Shown in pieces: positions 31,852 through 39,592 of a DNA stretch of 64,000 nucleotides (the stretch's first letter is position 1; each line of letters opens with the position of its first letter). The notes under the pieces were generated by a model. The model did no database searches, was not told the DNA's origin, and saw only the letters and a program-made list of their open reading frames with translations. The stretch is from contig JAAFAB010000002.1 of the NCBI GenBank assembly GCA_018222585.1, forward strand, positions 434,001 through 498,000, given 5' to 3'. Both the position numbers and the translations under genes were made by a program. Origin of the DNA: Paracoccaceae bacterium. GTDB lineage: Bacteria > Pseudomonadota > Alphaproteobacteria > Rhodobacterales > Rhodobacteraceae.

Positions 31852-32790
31852 TCAGGCTTCGGCGCTCGTCCTGTCCTCGATCCAGGCGATCAGGCGGCGG
31901 ACATTGGCGTCCAGCCAGACCCGGCCCTCGTCCACGGTCACCACGTAGCTGCGCATGGCCGGCTCGGCCTTGGGGAACCGTTCGGCGATCCGGGGGGCGT
32001 TGACGTAGAGAAGCACCGCGATGGCCGCGAGGAAGATCGGCAGGGTGAAGCCGCGACGGAAGCTGCGGCGCGCCTCCGGGTCGGGTGTGTCGTAGTCCTC
32101 TTCCGGCTCGACCTTCTGGCCACGGCTGCGCAGCGAGGAATTGATCTCCTCGATATCCGGCAGCAGGTCGCGGCGCGAGGTCGCGCTGCCCTCGGCGTCC
32201 GCCTCTCCCTTCGCGCCGCGCAGCCGCGCCATGCGCGCCCGCGCCTCGCGTTCCCGGCGCTCGGCGTCGCTTTCCCCGGCCTCCGGCGCGACGGGTGCGG
32301 GGTCGGAGAGACCCAGCTCGGGCTGGCTCTCCAGCCCGCCGCTTTCCTGGGCGCGCACGCGGGCTTCGTGCTCGGCTTCCTCGCGGAGAACCTCCTTGAC
32401 CGAGGGATCCAGGGCACGTCGGCGCGGCGCGACATGATCGGGCAGGGTCGCCTCTTCGTCCTCATCCTCGTCGGGGGCGTCTTCCTGCCAGGAACTTTCC
32501 TGCCAGGAGTCCTGCATGACCTCTGTCAGGTCCGCCTCGAGACGGGCCTCGGCGGCGGCGTCTTCCTCGGCGGCGGCGGGAGGTGCATCGGCCGGTCGTT
32601 GCGGGCGGCGGGGCGCCACGCGCGGGGCCGTGGCCTGACTGGTCGTGACAGGACCCGGGCTCGCCTCGGCGGGGGGATCCTGGAACCAGGTATCCCCGCA
32701 GTTGGAACACTGCACGTCGCGACCGGCCGCCGGGATCACCGCGTCCGGCACCTCGTATTGAGCTCCGCAATTCGGGCAGGTCAGTCGCAT
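31852..32790 (-). CDS. Zinc-ribbon protein with C-terminal membrane helix
   Basis: 312 aa. The N-terminus is an MJ0042-type zinc finger with two CxxC pairs: LTCPNCGAQYEV at the start and VQCSNCGDTWFQ about 20 residues later. A long acidic, disordered region (Ala/Glu/Asp-rich) follows, then a basic patch and one membrane helix (about 250-270, LPIFLAAIAVLLYVNA) with a short outer tail. The layout suggests a cytoplasmic zinc ribbon tethered to the membrane. Function is unknown; it is divergent from ftsE and often sits beside ftsEX in Rhodobacterales. Confidence 0.87.
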   Translation of the reverse strand: MRLTCPNCGAQYEVPDAVIPAAGRDVQCSNCGDTWFQDPPAEASPGPVTTSQATAPRVAPRRPQRPADAPPAAAEEDAAAEARLEADLTEVMQDSWQESSWQEDAPDEDEDEEATLPDHVAPRRRALDPSVKEVLREEAEHEARVRAQESGGLESQPELGLSDPAPVAPEAGESDAERREREARARMARLRGAKGEADAEGSATSRRDLLPDIEEINSSLRSRGQKVEPEEDYDTPDPEARRSFRRGFTLPIFLAAIAVLLYVNAPRIAERFPKAEPAMRSYVVTVDEGRVWLDANVRRLIAWIEDRTSAEA

Positions 32791-32960
32791 CGGGCCCCAT
32801 CCCAGTCACGCGCCGGAGCACCCATAGGCACCTGTCCTCCGGCTCTGGCCGCTACCATATGTGGATCGGAGGAGGCGGAAAAGTGCTATTTCCGCCCTGT
32901 GCCGCGATTGCATCGGCCGCCCCGATCCTGCAAAAGGATAAGGCAGTCGCGGGGGCCTAT

Positions 32961-33638
32961 GTGATCGAACTGGACAATCTCGCCTATTCCTACGGCGGCG
33001 GAGAGTTGCTGAGCGACATCTCCCTCAGGCTGACGCCCGGGTCCTTTCATTTCCTGACCGGACCCTCGGGATCGGGCAAGACCACCTTCCTGAAACTCTG
33101 CTACGGCGCGCTGGTGCCGACCGCCGGCCATGCGCTGCTGTTCGGCAAGGACGTGCGCCAGATGGACCGGGACGAGATCGCGGAGATCCGCCGACGGGTC
33201 GGCGTGGTGCACCAGGATTGCCAGTTTCTCGACCACCTGACCGTGGCCGAGAACATCGCCCTGCCGCTGATGGTGTCGGGCCGCGACGTGGCTGCCGAAG
33301 AGGTGAACCTGAAAGAGCTCGTGGCCTGGTGTGGCCTGACGCACCGGGCGGACGCCCTGCCGCCCGAACTGTCGGGGGGCGAGCGTCAGCGGGCCGCCCT
33401 GGCGCGGGCGGTGATCATGTCGCCCGACATCATCCTGGCGGACGAGCCAACGGGCAACGTCGACTGGGAGATGTCCGAACGCCTGCTGTCGCTGCTGGTC
33501 GAGCTGAACCGCATGGGCAAGACGGTGATGATCGCGACCCATGACCTTGGCCTGATCCGCGCCGCCAAGACCCGGGTGCAGGCGCGGGTGCTGCGCATCG
33601 CCAAGCGGCGGCTGCAGCTTGCGGGGGCCGACCTGTGA
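32961..33638 (+). CDS. ftsE: Cell division ATP-binding protein FtsE
   Basis: ABC-type ATPase that pairs with FtsX to control peptidoglycan hydrolases at the division septum. 225 aa from GTG 32961 (VIELDNLAYSYGGGELL); a longer frame to 32859 is not supported by family length. Walker A GPSGSGKTT (residues 34-42), signature LSGGERQRAALARA, Walker B DIILADEPTGN and the H-loop IATHDL are all present. Overlaps ftsX by four bases (GTGA). Confidence 0.96.
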   Translation: MIELDNLAYSYGGGELLSDISLRLTPGSFHFLTGPSGSGKTTFLKLCYGALVPTAGHALLFGKDVRQMDRDEIAEIRRRVGVVHQDCQFLDHLTVAENIALPLMVSGRDVAAEEVNLKELVAWCGLTHRADALPPELSGGERQRAALARAVIMSPDIILADEPTGNVDWEMSERLLSLLVELNRMGKTVMIATHDLGLIRAAKTRVQARVLRIAKRRLQLAGADL

Positions 33639-34534
33639 AACTGCTCTCGCCCGCCGTGCTGCTGCGCGGAGAACCCCAGGCCGACCGCGTCGTGCCACCG
33701 ACCGGGTTCACCGCCCGGCTGACCCTCTTTGCTGCCGCTGCCATGACCTTCCTCGCGGTTTTCGCCCTGGCGCTGTCGCTGGCCACCGGACGCCTTGCCT
33801 CGAACTGGAGCGAGGAATTGGCGCGCAGCTCGACCCTGCGCATCTCGGCGCCCGCCGAACAGATCGCGGCGCAGACCGAGGCCGCGTTGCAGGTGCTGGC
33901 GACGACCGGCGGCGTGGCCCGGGCAAGGGCGTTGTCGCGCGAGGAACAGCAAGCGCTGCTGGAACCCTGGTTCGGCCCCGACCTGCCGGTCGACAGCCTG
34001 CCCATCCCGCAGCTGATCGAGATCATCGAGGACGCCCAGGGCTACGACCCGGACGGGTTGCGGCTGCGCCTGGCCGCCGAGGTGCCGGGTGCGGTGCTGG
34101 ACGATCATGGCCGCTGGCGGCGGCCGCTGGTCAAGGCGGCGGGGCGCATCCGGTCGCTCGGCCTGCTGTCGCTGCTGCTGATCGGCGCCGTGATGGGGGC
34201 GATGATCACCCTGGCCGCGAATTCGGCACTGGCGGCCAATGCGCAGGTCATCGCGGTGCTGCGCCTGGTCGGCGCGCGGGACGATTTCATCGCCCGCGCT
34301 TTCGTGCGCCGCTTCACCTTCCGTGCCTTCTGGGGGGCCGTGCTGGGCATGGGGCTGGGCCTGGCGGCCCTGCTGGCGCTGCCCGAGGCCCAGGCCGAAG
34401 GCGGCTTCCTGACCGGGCTGGGCCTGCGCGGCTGGCACTGGGTCTGGCCCTTCGTCCTGCCGCCCGTGGCGGCGATGGTTTCCTTCCTGGCCACCGGCGG
34501 CGCGGCCCGCCGCATGTTGCGGAGACTGGCATGA
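33635..34534 (+). CDS. ftsX: Cell division protein FtsX
   Basis: Membrane partner of FtsE, 299 aa. One N-terminal helix (LTLFAAAAMTFLAVFALAL), an extracytoplasmic region (about 50-165), and three C-terminal helices (LLSLLLIGAVMGAMITLA, FWGAVLGMGLGLAALLAL, and WVWPFVLPPVAAMVSFLA), which is the FtsX permease layout. The cytoplasmic loop AQVIAVLRLVGARDDFIARA matches the conserved coupling region. The GTG start overlaps the ftsE stop, and the stop overlaps the plsC start, both by four bases. Confidence 0.93.
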   Translation: MKLLSPAVLLRGEPQADRVVPPTGFTARLTLFAAAAMTFLAVFALALSLATGRLASNWSEELARSSTLRISAPAEQIAAQTEAALQVLATTGGVARARALSREEQQALLEPWFGPDLPVDSLPIPQLIEIIEDAQGYDPDGLRLRLAAEVPGAVLDDHGRWRRPLVKAAGRIRSLGLLSLLLIGAVMGAMITLAANSALAANAQVIAVLRLVGARDDFIARAFVRRFTFRAFWGAVLGMGLGLAALLALPEAQAEGGFLTGLGLRGWHWVWPFVLPPVAAMVSFLATGGAARRMLRRLA

Positions 34535-35259
34535 GGACTGCCTTTCAATACCTGCGCTCGCTGATCTTCGTGATCCAGATGTACCTGGCGATGCTGATCA
34601 TGGGCCTGTTCTACCTGCCCTGGGCCCTGGTCGACCGGCAGGGGGCCTATTCCGGCGCGCGGACCTTCAGCCGCTATGTCCGCCTGACGCTGCGCCTGAT
34701 CTGCGGCACCCGCACGGAGGTGCGCGGCGAGATCCCGCAGGGCGAGGTGCTCATCGCCTCCAAGCACCAGAGCTTCCTCGACATCATCCTCATCGTCTCG
34801 GTGGTGGCGCGACCGAAGTTCATCATGAAGGACAGCCTGCGCTACGCGCCGGTGCTGGGTTACTACGCCCTGCGCCTCGGCTGCGTTCCGGTGAAACGGG
34901 GGCGCCGCTCGGAGGCGATCCGTGACATGATGGCCGGGGTCACCTCGGGCGAGGCGCCGCCGGGGCAGCTGATCATCTATCCGCAGGGCACCCGTGTGGC
35001 GCCGGGGGCGATGGCCGACTACAAGGTCGGCGTGGCCGCGATCTACGAGCAGACCGGACAATATTGCATACCTGCGGCGACCAATGTCGGCCTATTCTGG
35101 CCGCGCACCGGGGTGATGCGCAAACCCGGCTTGGCGGTGGTGGAGTTCCTGCCCGCCGTCGCGCCGGGGCTGGACCGCGAGGCGTTCCGCGAGGAACTGC
35201 GCCGGGTGATCGAGACGCGCTCGGACGCGCTTCTGGAAGAGGGGAGGGCAAGCCTTTGA
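34531..35259 (+). CDS. plsC: 1-acyl-sn-glycerol-3-phosphate acyltransferase
   Basis: Makes phosphatidic acid from lysophosphatidic acid in phospholipid synthesis. 242 aa with an N-terminal membrane segment (IFVIQMYLAMLIMGLFYL). The acyltransferase block I is SKHQSFLDI (HxxxxD), block II region KRGRRSEAI, and block III IIYPQGTRVAPG. The start ATG overlaps the ftsX stop (ATGA), which fixes it against the longer frame. It sits in an ftsE-ftsX-plsC-FMN protein chain, tying membrane synthesis to division genes. Confidence 0.95.
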   Translation: MRTAFQYLRSLIFVIQMYLAMLIMGLFYLPWALVDRQGAYSGARTFSRYVRLTLRLICGTRTEVRGEIPQGEVLIASKHQSFLDIILIVSVVARPKFIMKDSLRYAPVLGYYALRLGCVPVKRGRRSEAIRDMMAGVTSGEAPPGQLIIYPQGTRVAPGAMADYKVGVAAIYEQTGQYCIPAATNVGLFWPRTGVMRKPGLAVVEFLPAVAPGLDREAFREELRRVIETRSDALLEEGRASL

Positions 35260-35861
35260 AATTCATGGACACCATCGACGACCTGGCCGAGATCTACGGC
35301 ACGCCGACGCCGGCCTCGACCCGCAAGGTCGCGCATCGCATGACCGAGGATTACCGGACCTGGATTTCCCGCGCGCGGTTCTGCGTCGTCTCGACGGTCG
35401 GCCCAGAGGGCGCAGACGGCAGCCCGCGCGGCGATGATGGCCCGGTGGTGCGAGAACTCGATCCGACGACCCTTGCGCTGCCCGACTGGCGCGGCAATGA
35501 CCGTATCGATACCCTGCGCAACATCGTGCGCGATCCGCGCATGGCGCTGATGTTCATGATCCCCGGTTCGAACAACGTGGTACGGGTCAACGGCCGTGGC
35601 CGCGTCACCGCCGATCCCCAGCTTCTCGCCAGCTTCGAGTTCAAGGGCCGCCAGCCGCGCACGGTGGTGGTGCTGGAGATTGACGAGATCTATTTCCAAT
35701 GCGCTCGCGCCGTGATGCGGGCCGGTCTCTGGTCCGGTCGCGACGAGAGCGAGGGCCTGCCGACCCCCGGCCAGATCCTTGCCCGGATGACCGAGGGCGA
35801 AGTGGGCGGCGAGACCTATGACCGCGCATGGCCCGAGCGCGCCGCGAAGACCATGTGGTAG
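35256..35861 (+). CDS. Pyridoxamine 5'-phosphate oxidase-related FMN-binding protein
   Basis: 201 aa split-barrel flavoprotein of the family annotated as MSMEG_1061-type PPOx-like. Signature pieces: ARFCVVSTVGPEG, SPRGDDGPVVRELD, LPDWRGNDRIDTLRNIV, FMIPGSNNVVRVNGRGRV. TTG 35256 is chosen because GGAGG lies eight bases upstream, it overlaps the plsC stop by four bases, and related proteins start M-x-F before the aspartate; ATG 35265 is the alternative. Substrate unknown. It converges on the glycosyltransferase gene with three bases between stops. Confidence 0.88.
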   Translation: MKFMDTIDDLAEIYGTPTPASTRKVAHRMTEDYRTWISRARFCVVSTVGPEGADGSPRGDDGPVVRELDPTTLALPDWRGNDRIDTLRNIVRDPRMALMFMIPGSNNVVRVNGRGRVTADPQLLASFEFKGRQPRTVVVLEIDEIYFQCARAVMRAGLWSGRDESEGLPTPGQILARMTEGEVGGETYDRAWPERAAKTMW

Positions 35862-35864
35862 AGC

Positions 35865-36734
35865 TCAGGAGGCGGCCAGCCCAGCGGTGGCGGCGGCGGC
35901 CCGGCAGCGCGTCGTGCCCGGCAGGGCGCCCCGGTCGCGGGTCCGGGCAATGAAGGCGTAGAAGCTTTCTTTGGGCCGGGCGTCCAGGCAATAGCTGTCG
36001 TTCAGCCGGGCCTTGGCGCGGAAGACCTCGGCGCAGGCCGGGCGCAGGGCGAAGGGGATGTCCCCGACCCCGGCCTCGATCTCGGCGATATGGCTGCGGT
36101 AGGCGCGCGAAACCCGCGCGCTGAACCCTGCGGCGGCGGTGACCGAGGTCATGCCGAGGCGCAGCTGGTATGCCCTGTGACCAAGCGGCGCCCGCCCGCC
36201 CAGCCGGGCCAGCAGTTCGACGGCGTGCCGCACATCCTGAGAAAGATGCGACGTGAAGGGACGGGCCTGGCTGCGTGGCAGAACGGGGTGGAAGCTTGCA
36301 CCCTCCGCACCGAGATCCTCCAGCGTCAACTGGTGACGGCCCTCGGGCAGGCGCAGGATCTGCTGTTCCCCCTCCAGCACCGAGGTCGCTCCGAAGGCCG
36401 CGCCGTGGCGGCGTGCCAGGGGCAGCAGGGCCGAGAGGTACCCAGGCTCCCAGCTGTCGTCGGCATCGAGGAAGGCGATGAATTCACCTCGCGCCTGTTG
36501 CAGGGCCCGGTTGCGCGCCGCGCCGGGGCCGGTGGCGACGGGGCCGACAGGGGTGACCGAGACGGGCAGGCCGGGCGGCACGAGATCCCGGTGATCGCAA
36601 CCGTCGTCCGAGGCCAGGACGACCTCGATCTGTCCGGCCGGCAGTCCGCAGCGCAAAATCGACGCGAGGGCGCGGGGCAGGGTCTCGCGCGCCTTGTAGG
36701 CCGGCAGGATAACCGAGACGTCGGGCCTGGGCAT
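35865..36734 (-). CDS. Family 2 glycosyltransferase
   Basis: 289 aa GT-A enzyme. The nucleotide-binding start VSVILPAYKARETLPRAL, the GAARNRALQQARGEF segment and the metal-binding DADDSWEP motif are clear. There is no membrane helix, so it is cytoplasmic or peripheral. ATG 36734 has AAGGGGAC upstream; a longer frame from 36932 starts in the lpd gene region and is rejected. The sugar donor and acceptor cannot be told. It lies downstream of lpd, with a terminator-like hairpin between. Confidence 0.86.
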   Translation of the reverse strand: MPRPDVSVILPAYKARETLPRALASILRCGLPAGQIEVVLASDDGCDHRDLVPPGLPVSVTPVGPVATGPGAARNRALQQARGEFIAFLDADDSWEPGYLSALLPLARRHGAAFGATSVLEGEQQILRLPEGRHQLTLEDLGAEGASFHPVLPRSQARPFTSHLSQDVRHAVELLARLGGRAPLGHRAYQLRLGMTSVTAAAGFSARVSRAYRSHIAEIEAGVGDIPFALRPACAEVFRAKARLNDSYCLDARPKESFYAFIARTRDRGALPGTTRCRAAAATAGLAAS

Positions 36735-36878
36735 CGGACTGTCCCCTTGTCGCTGTATCAACTGTAATACGCGGCACGAGGCGAAACAGATCACGTTGAC
36801 GCAGGGAAAGCTTCCGGCACGCTCTTGCCTGCGAGAGGGCCGGACCTGCCTGCGCAACAGGCATCGGGGGAAAACGGA

Positions 36879-36904
36879 CGCCCGCCCCCTTGCGGGGACG
36901 GGCG
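36879..36904 (-). terminator. Probable terminator of the lpd end of the 2-oxoglutarate dehydrogenase operon
   Basis: Inverted arms CGCCCG and CGGGCG with inner CCCC/GGGG form a hairpin with one bulge just after the lpd stop. On the minus strand it is followed by TCCGTTTT, a reasonable T-tract. Confidence 0.6.
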
Positions 36905-36928
36905 CTGATCTTCGGACGGGTGGGGCGA

Positions 36929-38323
36929 TCACATGTGGATCGGGCCGTCTCCGCAGGCCAGGGCCGCTTCGCGCACGGCTTCCGAGAAGGTCGGGTGCGC
37001 GTGGCAGGTCAGGGCCAGGTCCTCGGCGGAGCCGCCGTATTCCATGGTCACGCAGACCTCGTGGATCAGGTCGCCGGCGGCGGGGCCGATGATATGGGCG
37101 CCCAGGACGCGGTCGGTGTCCTTGTCGACGATCAGCTTGACGAAGCCGTCACCGGCAAAGACGGCCTTGGCGCGGGCGTTGCCCATGAAGGAGAACTTGC
37201 CGACCTTGTAGGCGCGGCCCTCTTCCTTCAGCTGCTCTTCGGTCTTGCCGACCGAGGCGACCTCGGGGTGGGTGTAGATGACGCCCGGGATCACGTCGTA
37301 GTTCACGTGACCGGCCTTGCCGGCGATGACCTCGGCGACGGCCATGCCCTCGTCCTCGGCCTTGTGGGCCAGCATGGGACCGGCGACCGCGTCACCGATG
37401 GCATAGACGCCCTTGACCGAGGTGGCCCAGTGGGCGTCGGTCTTGACGACGCCGCGCTCGGTCATCTCGACGCCCAGTTCCTTCAGGCCCAGCCCGTCGG
37501 TGAAGGCGCGACGGCCGGTGGCGACCAGCACGACGTCGGCATCCAGCGTGTGCTCGCTGTCGTCCTTCTTCAGCTTGTAGGTCAGCTTGGCCTTGGTCTT
37601 GGTGGCTTCGGCGCCCTGCACGGCGGCACCCAGGATGAAGGTCATGCCCTGCTTCTTCAGCAGCTTCTGCAGGGTCTTCTGCACTTCGCCGTCCATGCCG
37701 GGGGTGATCTGGTCGAGGAATTCGACCACCGTCACCTCGGCGCCGAGACGCGCGTAGACCGAGCCCATTTCCAGGCCGATCACGCCGGCGCCGACGACGA
37801 TCATCTTCTTCGGCACCTTGGGCAGATCCAGCGCGCCGGTGCTGTCGACGATCACGCCGGCCTCGTTGTCGATCGTCAGGCCCGGCAGCGAGGAGGGCAC
37901 GGAGCCGGAGGCGACGATGATGTTCTTGGCCTCATGGACCTCGTCACCGACCTTGACCTTGCCGGCCTCGGGGATCGAACCCCAGCCCTTCAGCCAGTCG
38001 ATCTTGTTCTTCTTGAACAGGAACTCGATGCCCTTGGTGTTGCTGTCGACGACGTCCTGCTTGTAGGCCTTCATCTGGTTCCAGTCGACGGAAGGCGACT
38101 TGCCCTTCAGGCCCATGGTGGCGAAGTTGTGCTCTGCCTCGTGCAGCTGGTGCGTGGCGTGCAGCAGCGCCTTCGAGGGGATGCAGCCCACGTTCAGGCA
38201 GGTGCCGCCGAGGGTCTCGCGGCCCTCGACACAGGCGGTCTTCAGACCGAGCTGGGCGCAGCGGATGGCGGCGACATAGCCGCCGGGGCCTGCACCGATG
38301 ACGATCACGTCGTATTGGGCCAT
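36929..38323 (-). CDS. lpdA: Dihydrolipoyl dehydrogenase (E3)
   Basis: Re-oxidises dihydrolipoyl groups of the 2-oxoglutarate dehydrogenase complex using NAD. 464 aa. FAD-binding [17 protein letters not shown], redox disulfide [20 protein letters not shown]-binding [19 protein letters not shown], and the C-terminal His-Glu dyad [16 protein letters not shown] precedes the ATG. It is the last enzyme gene of the sucC-to-lpd cluster, separated from sucB by three small genes, including two MAPEG proteins. Confidence 0.97.
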   Translation of the reverse strand: MAQYDVIVIGAGPGGYVAAIRCAQLGLKTACVEGRETLGGTCLNVGCIPSKALLHATHQLHEAEHNFATMGLKGKSPSVDWNQMKAYKQDVVDSNTKGIEFLFKKNKIDWLKGWGSIPEAGKVKVGDEVHEAKNIIVASGSVPSSLPGLTIDNEAGVIVDSTGALDLPKVPKKMIVVGAGVIGLEMGSVYARLGAEVTVVEFLDQITPGMDGEVQKTLQKLLKKQGMTFILGAAVQGAEATKTKAKLTYKLKKDDSEHTLDADVVLVATGRRAFTDGLGLKELGVEMTERGVVKTDAHWATSVKGVYAIGDAVAGPMLAHKAEDEGMAVAEVIAGKAGHVNYDVIPGVIYTHPEVASVGKTEEQLKEEGRAYKVGKFSFMGNARAKAVFAGDGFVKLIVDKDTDRVLGAHIIGPAAGDLIHEVCVTMEYGGSAEDLALTCHAHPTFSEAVREAALACGDGPIHM

Positions 38324-38386
38324 GGGGGTCTCCTTCTAGCGTATGGCGCATCGGGCGCCGGGAGTTTCGTCGTTTCGGGCCGGGGA

Positions 38387-38426
38387 GGGGGCTCTGCCCC
38401 CGCCGCTGTCGCGGCTCCCCCCCAGT
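38387..38426. repeat. GC-rich intergenic repeat, copy A (GGGGGCTCTGCCCCC type)
   Basis: GGGGGCTCTGCCCCC (38387-38401) followed by a CG-rich spacer and CTCCCCCCC then AGTAAT. A close relative occurs at 59035-59080, so this appears to be a dispersed intergenic element between the lpd gene and the upstream MAPEG gene. Confidence 0.6.
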
Positions 38427-38459
38427 AATTAGGGCGCAGTATTCAGGGCCGCCGGATGA

Positions 38460-38879
38460 TCAGAAGAGTGCGGCGAGGATCATAAGCGTGGTGGCGGCAA
38501 GTCCGGTCAGCCAAAGCAGGGAGCGCCAGGGCACCCAGCCGAAGGCATAGGCCGGGACATAGAGGATACGCGCGCCCAGGTAGATCCAGGCGCAGGTCGC
38601 GGTGAGCGGCGAGGCGGCCTGGCCCAGCGTCACTACCGCCACGGCGATGGTGAAGAGGATCAGCGCCTCGAAGTGGTTGTCCATGGCGCGGAAGATGCGG
38701 CCCGTGCGCGGGCTGACCTGTTCCATCAGCGGTTTGCCGAGACGACCGGGGTCGCGCGGGCCGAGGGTCTTGCCGCGGTCCAGTTCGAGGTTCGCGGTCA
38801 CCGACATCAGGGCGATCTGCGCGACCTGCAGCAGGCCGGCGAGGGCGAGGACGGTGACTTCGGTGGGAAGGCTGTTCAT
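38460..38879 (-). CDS. MAPEG family membrane protein (first of two)
   Basis: 139 aa with four predicted membrane segments. Family features: EVTVLALAGLLQVAQIALM, a central NHFEALILFTIAVAVV and the end ARILYVPAYAFGWVPWRSL. MAPEG proteins include glutathione S-transferases and eicosanoid enzymes; the bacterial substrates are mostly unknown. It lies ten bases downstream of a second MAPEG gene and shares the NHxE and AYxxGWxPWRS motifs, so the pair probably arose by duplication or works as a mixed complex. Confidence 0.9.
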   Translation of the reverse strand: MNSLPTEVTVLALAGLLQVAQIALMSVTANLELDRGKTLGPRDPGRLGKPLMEQVSPRTGRIFRAMDNHFEALILFTIAVAVVTLGQAASPLTATCAWIYLGARILYVPAYAFGWVPWRSLLWLTGLAATTLMILAALF

Positions 38880-38888
38880 CTTTGCACC

Positions 38889-39278
38889 TCAGAGGAACGC
38901 GGCGACATACATGGTGATCGTGGCGACGAGCCCGACCATGTAGATGACCGACCGCCAGGGCGCCCAGCCATAGGCATAGGCCGGGATATAGAGCGCGCGG
39001 GCGGCGGCATAGATCAGCGCGGCGACGGCGGTGGTGGCCGAGGCGCTGTCGGAAAGCAGCACGACGACCACGGCGCCGATGAACAGCGGGAAGTTCTCGG
39101 TATGGTTGTCCAACGCCCGGCGCAGGCGGTTGCAGCGGAGGGAGAGCGGCGGCATCTCGTCCCGCGGGCTGGCGTTGACGTCCGCGCCCGCATCGCGGTT
39201 CAGAAGAGTCTGGGACCAGAAGACGAGAACGAGATGTTCCAGGGCGACGAGGGCGAGGGCGATGAGTTCGGCGGTCAT
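38889..39278 (-). CDS. MAPEG family membrane protein (second of two)
   Basis: 129 aa from ATG 39278 (MTAELIALALVALEHL). Same architecture as its neighbour: a first helix, then RLRRALDNHTENFPLFIG, and AALIYAAARALYIPAYAYGW near the end. The start overlaps the stop of the small upstream gene by ATGA. The longer frame from 39335 is rejected because it would overlap that gene heavily. Function unknown; location between sucB and lpd is discussed in findings. Confidence 0.88.
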   Translation of the reverse strand: MTAELIALALVALEHLVLVFWSQTLLNRDAGADVNASPRDEMPPLSLRCNRLRRALDNHTENFPLFIGAVVVVLLSDSASATTAVAALIYAAARALYIPAYAYGWAPWRSVIYMVGLVATITMYVAAFL

Positions 39279-39493
39279 TTGCGGGGCTCTACATGGGCCG
39301 CAAGCTTGCGGCCAAGGGAGACCTGAGGCCCCCATTTGCCGATGCCGGACAGCGAAACCACTTCGGCGACCGAGACGGATGCAAGGCTTTCGGAGAATTC
39401 TATGCCGAAAAGGACGACATGAGGCGCCTTGTCCCGATCCGGGGCGCTCTCATAGCGCTCCTTTAGGATGCTTGCGAGTTGGGTCACGGTCAT
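39275..39493 (-). CDS. Small conserved-looking protein of unknown function
   Basis: 72 aa from ATG 39493 (TVTQLASILKERYESAP); an in-frame TTG at 39514 would add seven residues. It is soluble and helical at the start, with VVLFGIEFSESL in the middle and a basic end. I do not recognise a family. It overlaps the MAPEG gene by four bases, so it is translated with it, and lies just downstream of sucB and its inverted repeat. Confidence 0.6.
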   Translation of the reverse strand: MTVTQLASILKERYESAPDRDKAPHVVLFGIEFSESLASVSVAEVVSLSGIGKWGPQVSLGRKLAAHVEPRK

Positions 39494-39515
39494 CGGAGCG
39501 ATTGCCTTTGCCAAG

Positions 39516-39586
39516 CGGCGGGGTGAACCCCGCCCTACGCGGTGCGCGGGCGGGGCCGATTTCGTAGGGCGGGGTTCACCCCGCCG
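39516..39586. repeat. 24-bp perfect inverted repeat between sucB and the small gene
   Basis: Arms at 39516-39539 and 39563-39586 are perfect reverse complements, with a 23-bp spacer. Each arm also contains a near palindrome, GGCGGGGT/ACCCCGCC, and ends in CTACG/CGTAG. The form matches the GTAGGGCGGGGTTCACCCC type of repeat often seen in Rhodobacterales. In RNA it would make a very stable hairpin just after sucB and could end or stabilise the sucCDAB transcript. Confidence 0.85.
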
Positions 39587-39592
39587 TCCGGA

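Noticed and set aside
31601-31948. Possible short genes or RNase P-like RNA in the 31.6-31.9 kb region
   Set aside because: No ribosome site or family for the frames, and the conserved core motifs of RNase P RNA or tmRNA could not be found.
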